Shown here piece after piece: positions 52,406 to 55,683 of a DNA stretch of 55,683 nt. A program made the position numbers and the translations under genes. Origin of the DNA: Streptomyces lycii (GTDB lineage Bacteria > Actinomycetota > Actinomycetes > Streptomycetales > Streptomycetaceae); the NCBI RefSeq assembly GCF_009735685.1, contig NZ_WHPN01000157.1, positions 1 to 55,683 of the forward strand, read 5' to 3'. The stretch's first letter is position 1. Every line of letters starts with the position of its first letter. The notes under the pieces are model-generated. The model had not been told where the DNA came from, made no database searches, and saw only the letters and a list, made by a program, of their open reading frames with translations.

Positions 52406-52709
52406 GGGCCAACGGCTCCCTTGAGGTCGGCGAAAATCCTCGATCACTGTACCAATGGCCCAGCACGGTGTGGCTGAGTTGAGCCAATGTCCCGCCAGAT
52501 GCTTTCCTGTTCGTATCGATGGCGTTGCGCTGGGCTGCGCCGGACGGCAAGGAAGCCGGTCCGGGCCCCGCAGCGCCTTTCCCATGTGTGCCACGGACGC
52601 CCGGCAGCGGCGTCCGCCCCGTGCCCCGCGGCGACGCGGCCGGCACGGGTGACGCGGAGGAAGAGACACGACACGGGTGAAGCAGAGGAAGCAGAAGGGG
52701 GACACCGCT
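52406..52709. promoter_or_regulatory. Divergent region between the Lrp-type regulator and the FUSC gene
   Basis: 304 bp without a gene. On the minus strand CATTGGCTCAA (about 52480-52490) and CATTGGTACAG (about 52450) form a loose direct repeat 30 bp apart, and TACAGT within the second could be a -10 box for the regulator. An Lrp-type site regulating both directions is plausible but not proved. Confidence 0.3.
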
Positions 52710-54233
52710 GTGCCGCGACCGACCCGGGGAGCCGTCCCGCTGCTCCGCACCATGTTCACCGCCCCGGACCCGGGCCTGCTGCGGCTGCGCGTCTCGCTGC
52801 GGGCGGTGCTCGGCATCGGGCTCGCGATCGCTGCCACCGGGGCGTCCGGGCTCTCGCTGTCCGCCTCGATCACCAGCGGCCTCGCGGCCCTGCTCGCCCT
52901 CTTCACCGTCGGCGACGCCACCGTACGGCGGCAGGCGGTCACCACCGCGCTCCTGCCGGTCGCCGGACTCCCGGTGCTGGCCCTGGCCACGGCTCTGCAG
53001 GAACTGCCGCCGGCGCGCGACGCCGCGTTCCTCGCCGTCGTCTTCGGCGGGGTGTACGCCAGGCGCTGGGGTCCGCGCGGCCACGCGCTCGGCATCTTCG
53101 CCTTCATGATGTTCTTCGCCGTGCAGTTCCTGCACACGGAGCCCGCGCAGCTGCCCGGGCTGGGCGCGGCCGTCGTGCTGGCCGTCGCCGTGGCTGGTGC
53201 CGTGCGCTTCGGTCCCTGGTGTCTCGAACGCCGCACCCCGCCGGCGGCCGTGCCCGCGCCGCCCGGCGGCCGGGGCCTGTCCCGGCCGACCACCCGGCAG
53301 GCGTTCCAGGCCACCGTCGCCTGCGGGCTGGCTCTCGCGGCGGGGCAGATCCTCTCCGGCGACCGCTGGTACTGGGCCGTCGGCGCCGCCTGGTGGATCT
53401 TCGTCAACACCGCCTCCCGCGGCGAGACCCTGGTCCGCGGCTGGCGGCGGGTGTTCGGCACACTCGCGGGCATCGCGGCCGGGTTCGTCACCGCCCTGCC
53501 GCTGCACGGCGCACCGGTGCCGACGGCGGTCGTCGCAGCCGTCTGCGTCTTCGGCATCTTCTACACGGCCGCGCTGTCCTACAGCTGGATGATGTTCTTC
53601 GTGACCGTCATGGCCGGACTCTGCTACGGCCTGCTCGGCGTGCTCGACCCGGCGCTGCTCGTGCTGCGCCTGGAGGAGACGCTCGCCGGGGCCCTGGCCG
53701 CCGCCCTGGCCGTGGCCGTGGTCCTGCCGGTGACGACCCACGCGGCGACCGACGGCTGGATCCAGCGGGCGCTGATCTGCGTACGCGCCTGTACGGCGGA
53801 GGCGGCCCGCGGGCTGGCCGGGGACCCCGGGGCGGATCCGGCCCGCCGCGTCGCCGAGCTGGAGCTGCTGCTCGGGCGGGTGCGGGTGTCCGTGGCCCCG
53901 CTGCTGCACCCGCTCAGCCCGCTGACCGCACGCCGGAGCCGGGCCCGGCGGATCGTCACCCTGCTCGACGAGTGCGCCGGCCAGGTCCGCGAGCTGGCGG
54001 CGATCGCCGCCGACCGCGACGCGGGCCACGACTCCCGGCTCACCGCGGCCTGCCTGCGGGTGGAGGCAGCCGTCGAGGCGCTGCTGACCCCGGGCGCGGT
54101 ACCTCCTGCGGCCGCGCAGGCGCCCCTCGGCACCGATCGGGCGCTGGCCTGTCTGCACGGCCTGGAGGCGGCGCTCCTGCGGCTCGCGGCGCCCGTCAAG
54201 AGCTCGCCGCGCTCACCGCTCGTGCCGTTCTGA
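52710..54233 (+). CDS. FUSC-family (aromatic-acid exporter-like) membrane protein
   Basis: A 507-residue integral membrane protein with two blocks of about six spans in residues 20-330 (LRAVLGIGLAIAATGASGLSL, FMMFFAVQFLHTEPAQLPGLG, WYWAVGAAWWIFVNTASRGETLVRGWRRVFGTLAG) and a soluble C-terminal part. The ETLVRGWRRVFGTLAG signature at about 250 is typical of fusaric-acid resistance (FUSC/YccS-like) proteins, proposed to export aromatic acids. The GTG at 52710 is chosen because GGGGGA precedes it; the GTG at 52677 is an alternative. It is divergent from the Lrp-type gene. Confidence 0.85.
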   Translation: MPRPTRGAVPLLRTMFTAPDPGLLRLRVSLRAVLGIGLAIAATGASGLSLSASITSGLAALLALFTVGDATVRRQAVTTALLPVAGLPVLALATALQELPPARDAAFLAVVFGGVYARRWGPRGHALGIFAFMMFFAVQFLHTEPAQLPGLGAAVVLAVAVAGAVRFGPWCLERRTPPAAVPAPPGGRGLSRPTTRQAFQATVACGLALAAGQILSGDRWYWAVGAAWWIFVNTASRGETLVRGWRRVFGTLAGIAAGFVTALPLHGAPVPTAVVAAVCVFGIFYTAALSYSWMMFFVTVMAGLCYGLLGVLDPALLVLRLEETLAGALAAALAVAVVLPVTTHAATDGWIQRALICVRACTAEAARGLAGDPGADPARRVAELELLLGRVRVSVAPLLHPLSPLTARRSRARRIVTLLDECAGQVRELAAIAADRDAGHDSRLTAACLRVEAAVEALLTPGAVPPAAAQAPLGTDRALACLHGLEAALLRLAAPVKSSPRSPLVPF

Positions 54234-54333
54234 GCACCGTCCGGGCCGGCCTCCCGGAGTCCGGCGAAGCATGGTACAGAGCCTGATACAGTCTGCCGCG
54301 TCACAGCGGGCAGGACCAGCGGAAGGCCGGACC

Positions 54334-55395
54334 ATGGGCGGCGGCAGGGCGGCGAGGGCGTACATCGGGTCGTTCACCTCGGCGGGCGGACACGGCATCA
54401 CCACGGCGTCCGTCGGCGCTGACGGCTCACTGGGCGCGCTGCACAGCACCCGCGCGGTCACCGACCCCTCGTTCCTGGCGCTCTCCGCCGACGGCGGGAC
54501 GCTCTACGCGGTCAGTGAGACCGAGGACGGGGCCGCCGTCGCCCTGGACCTCGGGGCGGACCGCGACCGGCCCGCCCCGATGGGCCGGGCCGTGCCCGTC
54601 GGCGGCGACTCGCCCACCCATCTGGCCCTCGCGGCGGACCACCTGGTCACCGCCAACTACGGCTCCGGCAGCGTCTCCGTACTCCCCGTCCGCGAGGACG
54701 GCGGCCTCGGCGCACCCACCGCCGTACACCGGCACCGGGGGAGCGGCCCGAACACCGGACGCCAGGAGGGCCCGCACGCGCACGCGGTGCTGCCCGACCC
54801 CTCCGGGCGCTGGGTCCTGGCGGTGGACCTCGGCACCGACTCCGTGTACGTCCACGCCCTCGACCCGCGGACCGGGTCCCTCAACCCGCACCGTGAGACG
54901 GAACTGCGGCCTGGCAGCGGCCCGCGGCATCTGGTGTTCCACCCCGCGGGCGACCGGGCGTACGTGATCAACGAGCTGGAACCGACCGTCACCGCCTGCC
55001 GCTGGGACGCGGAGACCGGCGAACTGACGCCGGCCGGGGAGAGCCCCGTGGTGCCGGCCGGCGCGGAGGGGGAGAGGTTCCCCTCCGAGATCGTGATCTC
55101 GCGGGACGGCCGCTTCCTCTGGGCCGCGAACCGGGGACACGACAGCATCGCCGTGCTCGCCCTGGACGGCCCGGCCGGAACGCCCCGGCTGGTCACCACC
55201 GTCGGCTGCGGCGGGCACTGGCCGCGCCATCTCGCGCTCGGCCCGGACGGCGGCACGCTGTACGCGGCCAACGAGCGCTCGGGGGACGTCACCTGGTTCA
55301 CGGTGGACCCGGCCACGGGCGTTCCCCGGCGCTCGGGGTCCCTGGAGGCCCCGGCCGCCTCCTGTGTGGTCTTCGGCCGGCCCGAACGGGCCTGA
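54334..55395 (+). CDS. Lactonase, seven-bladed beta-propeller (6-phosphogluconolactonase-like)
   Basis: A 353-residue cytoplasmic propeller of the lactonase family. Repeated propeller blades appear as FLALSADGGTLYAV, HLALAADHLVTANYGSGSVSVL, VLPDPSGRWVLAVDLGTDSVYVH, HLVFHPAGDRAYVINELEPTVT and HLALGPDGGTLYAANERSGDVTWF. QEGPHAHAVLPD and FPSEIVISRDGRFLWAANRGHDSI are its conserved active-site regions. The ATG at 54334 follows GGAAGG. It probably opens 6-phosphogluconolactone in the pentose phosphate pathway; other sugar lactones are possible. Confidence 0.88.
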   Translation: MGGGRAARAYIGSFTSAGGHGITTASVGADGSLGALHSTRAVTDPSFLALSADGGTLYAVSETEDGAAVALDLGADRDRPAPMGRAVPVGGDSPTHLALAADHLVTANYGSGSVSVLPVREDGGLGAPTAVHRHRGSGPNTGRQEGPHAHAVLPDPSGRWVLAVDLGTDSVYVHALDPRTGSLNPHRETELRPGSGPRHLVFHPAGDRAYVINELEPTVTACRWDAETGELTPAGESPVVPAGAEGERFPSEIVISRDGRFLWAANRGHDSIAVLALDGPAGTPRLVTTVGCGGHWPRHLALGPDGGTLYAANERSGDVTWFTVDPATGVPRRSGSLEAPAASCVVFGRPERA

Positions 55396-55400
55396 CCGGA

Positions 55401-55500
55401 CTGGACCGACTGGACTGGACCGACTGGACTGGACCGACTGGACTGGACCGACCGGACCGACCGGACCGACCGACCGGACTGGCTGGGCCGGACTGGACTG
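55401..55500. repeat. Tandem array, 14-bp unit decaying to 5-bp repeats
   Basis: CTGGACCGACTGGA occurs three times exactly (55401, 55415, 55429) and once with one change (55443). It then degrades into GGACC/GACTG 5-mers to about 55500. The remaining 183 bases to the window end are GC-rich with no gene seen. Confidence 0.85.
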
Positions 55501-55683
55501 GTCCGCACCGTCTGTCGCGGCTGGTCCGGCCCCGGCCGGCTCGTCCGACCGCTGCCGCCCCGACCCGCCCGGGTTGATCCGGTCCGGCGTCCGACCGGCC
55601 GGGCCCGCCCCGGCTCGGCCCTGTCCCGGCTCGGCCCTGTCGCGTTCCGGCCCGGCGGAATCCCGCGGCGGCCCACGGAAGCG

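Noticed and set aside
1..55683. tRNA, rRNA, transposase, integrase, phage or toxin-antitoxin genes
   Set aside because: I found no cloverleaf-like segment ending in CCA, no rRNA sequence and no recognisable mobile-element or toxin protein on either strand.

Overview
The window is very GC-rich, with strong G/C third-position bias, GTG and TTG starts, many ATGA/GTGA stop-start overlaps, TTGAC(A/G)/TANNNT promoters and families typical of actinomycetes (ROK regulator, BCCT carrier, actinobacterial-type cytochrome genes, FUSC protein, roadblock protein). It reads as chromosomal DNA of a Streptomyces or a close relative. I see no rRNA, tRNA, CRISPR array, transposase, integrase or phage gene.

Left part (1-12.0 kb): an aromatic-acid catabolism operon, pcaI-pcaJ-pcaH-pcaG-pcaB-pcaD-pobA, in which every junction overlaps. 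It is divergent from a partial IclR-type regulator, with a dyad operator candidate in the gap. It converts 4-hydroxybenzoate to protocatechuate and on to 3-oxoadipyl-CoA, but pcaC (decarboxylase) and pcaF (thiolase) are not in the window. A D-xylose module follows: a ROK repressor, xylB (xylulokinase), and the divergent xylA (xylose isomerase) with a strong terminator.

12-30 kb: a SWIM zinc-finger protein and SNF2 helicase pair, a small membrane protein, a leaderless DinB-like protein preceded by two tandem-repeat arrays, a secreted alpha/beta hydrolase, several conserved proteins of unknown function, an orphan roadblock/LC7 protein, a DUF6397-like protein with a probable frameshift in a 21-bp repeat tract, a SKI2/Mtr4-like DEAD-box helicase, a membrane-bound YdjM-like metal-dependent hydrolase and an MHS-type MFS transporter. 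The MFS gene has a clear promoter carrying a TetR-like dyad.

29.5-42.6 kb: a heterodimeric ABC exporter pair with complementary degenerate ATP sites, an L,D-transpeptidase lipoprotein, a secreted alpha-amylase with MalR-type CTTGCAG repeats, a fused FAD/Fe-S 2-hydroxyacid dehydrogenase, a homodimeric ABC exporter, a flavin monooxygenase-like enzyme and a YjbQ protein.

42.8-55.7 kb: an energy-metabolism and stress group: a PoxB-like thiamine-diphosphate enzyme, a BetT-type choline/betaine carrier, and a three-gene respiratory mini-cluster ctaD-ctaF-qcrB. The mini-cluster carries only the heme-bearing membrane subunits of the bc1-aa3 supercomplex plus subunit IV; ctaC, ctaE, qcrC and qcrA are absent. 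A HAD phosphatase, an Lrp/AsnC regulator, a FUSC membrane protein and a beta-propeller lactonase follow.

An unusual overall trait is the number of short tandem-repeat arrays (10-24 bp units) between genes, together with low-complexity insertions inside otherwise conserved enzymes.
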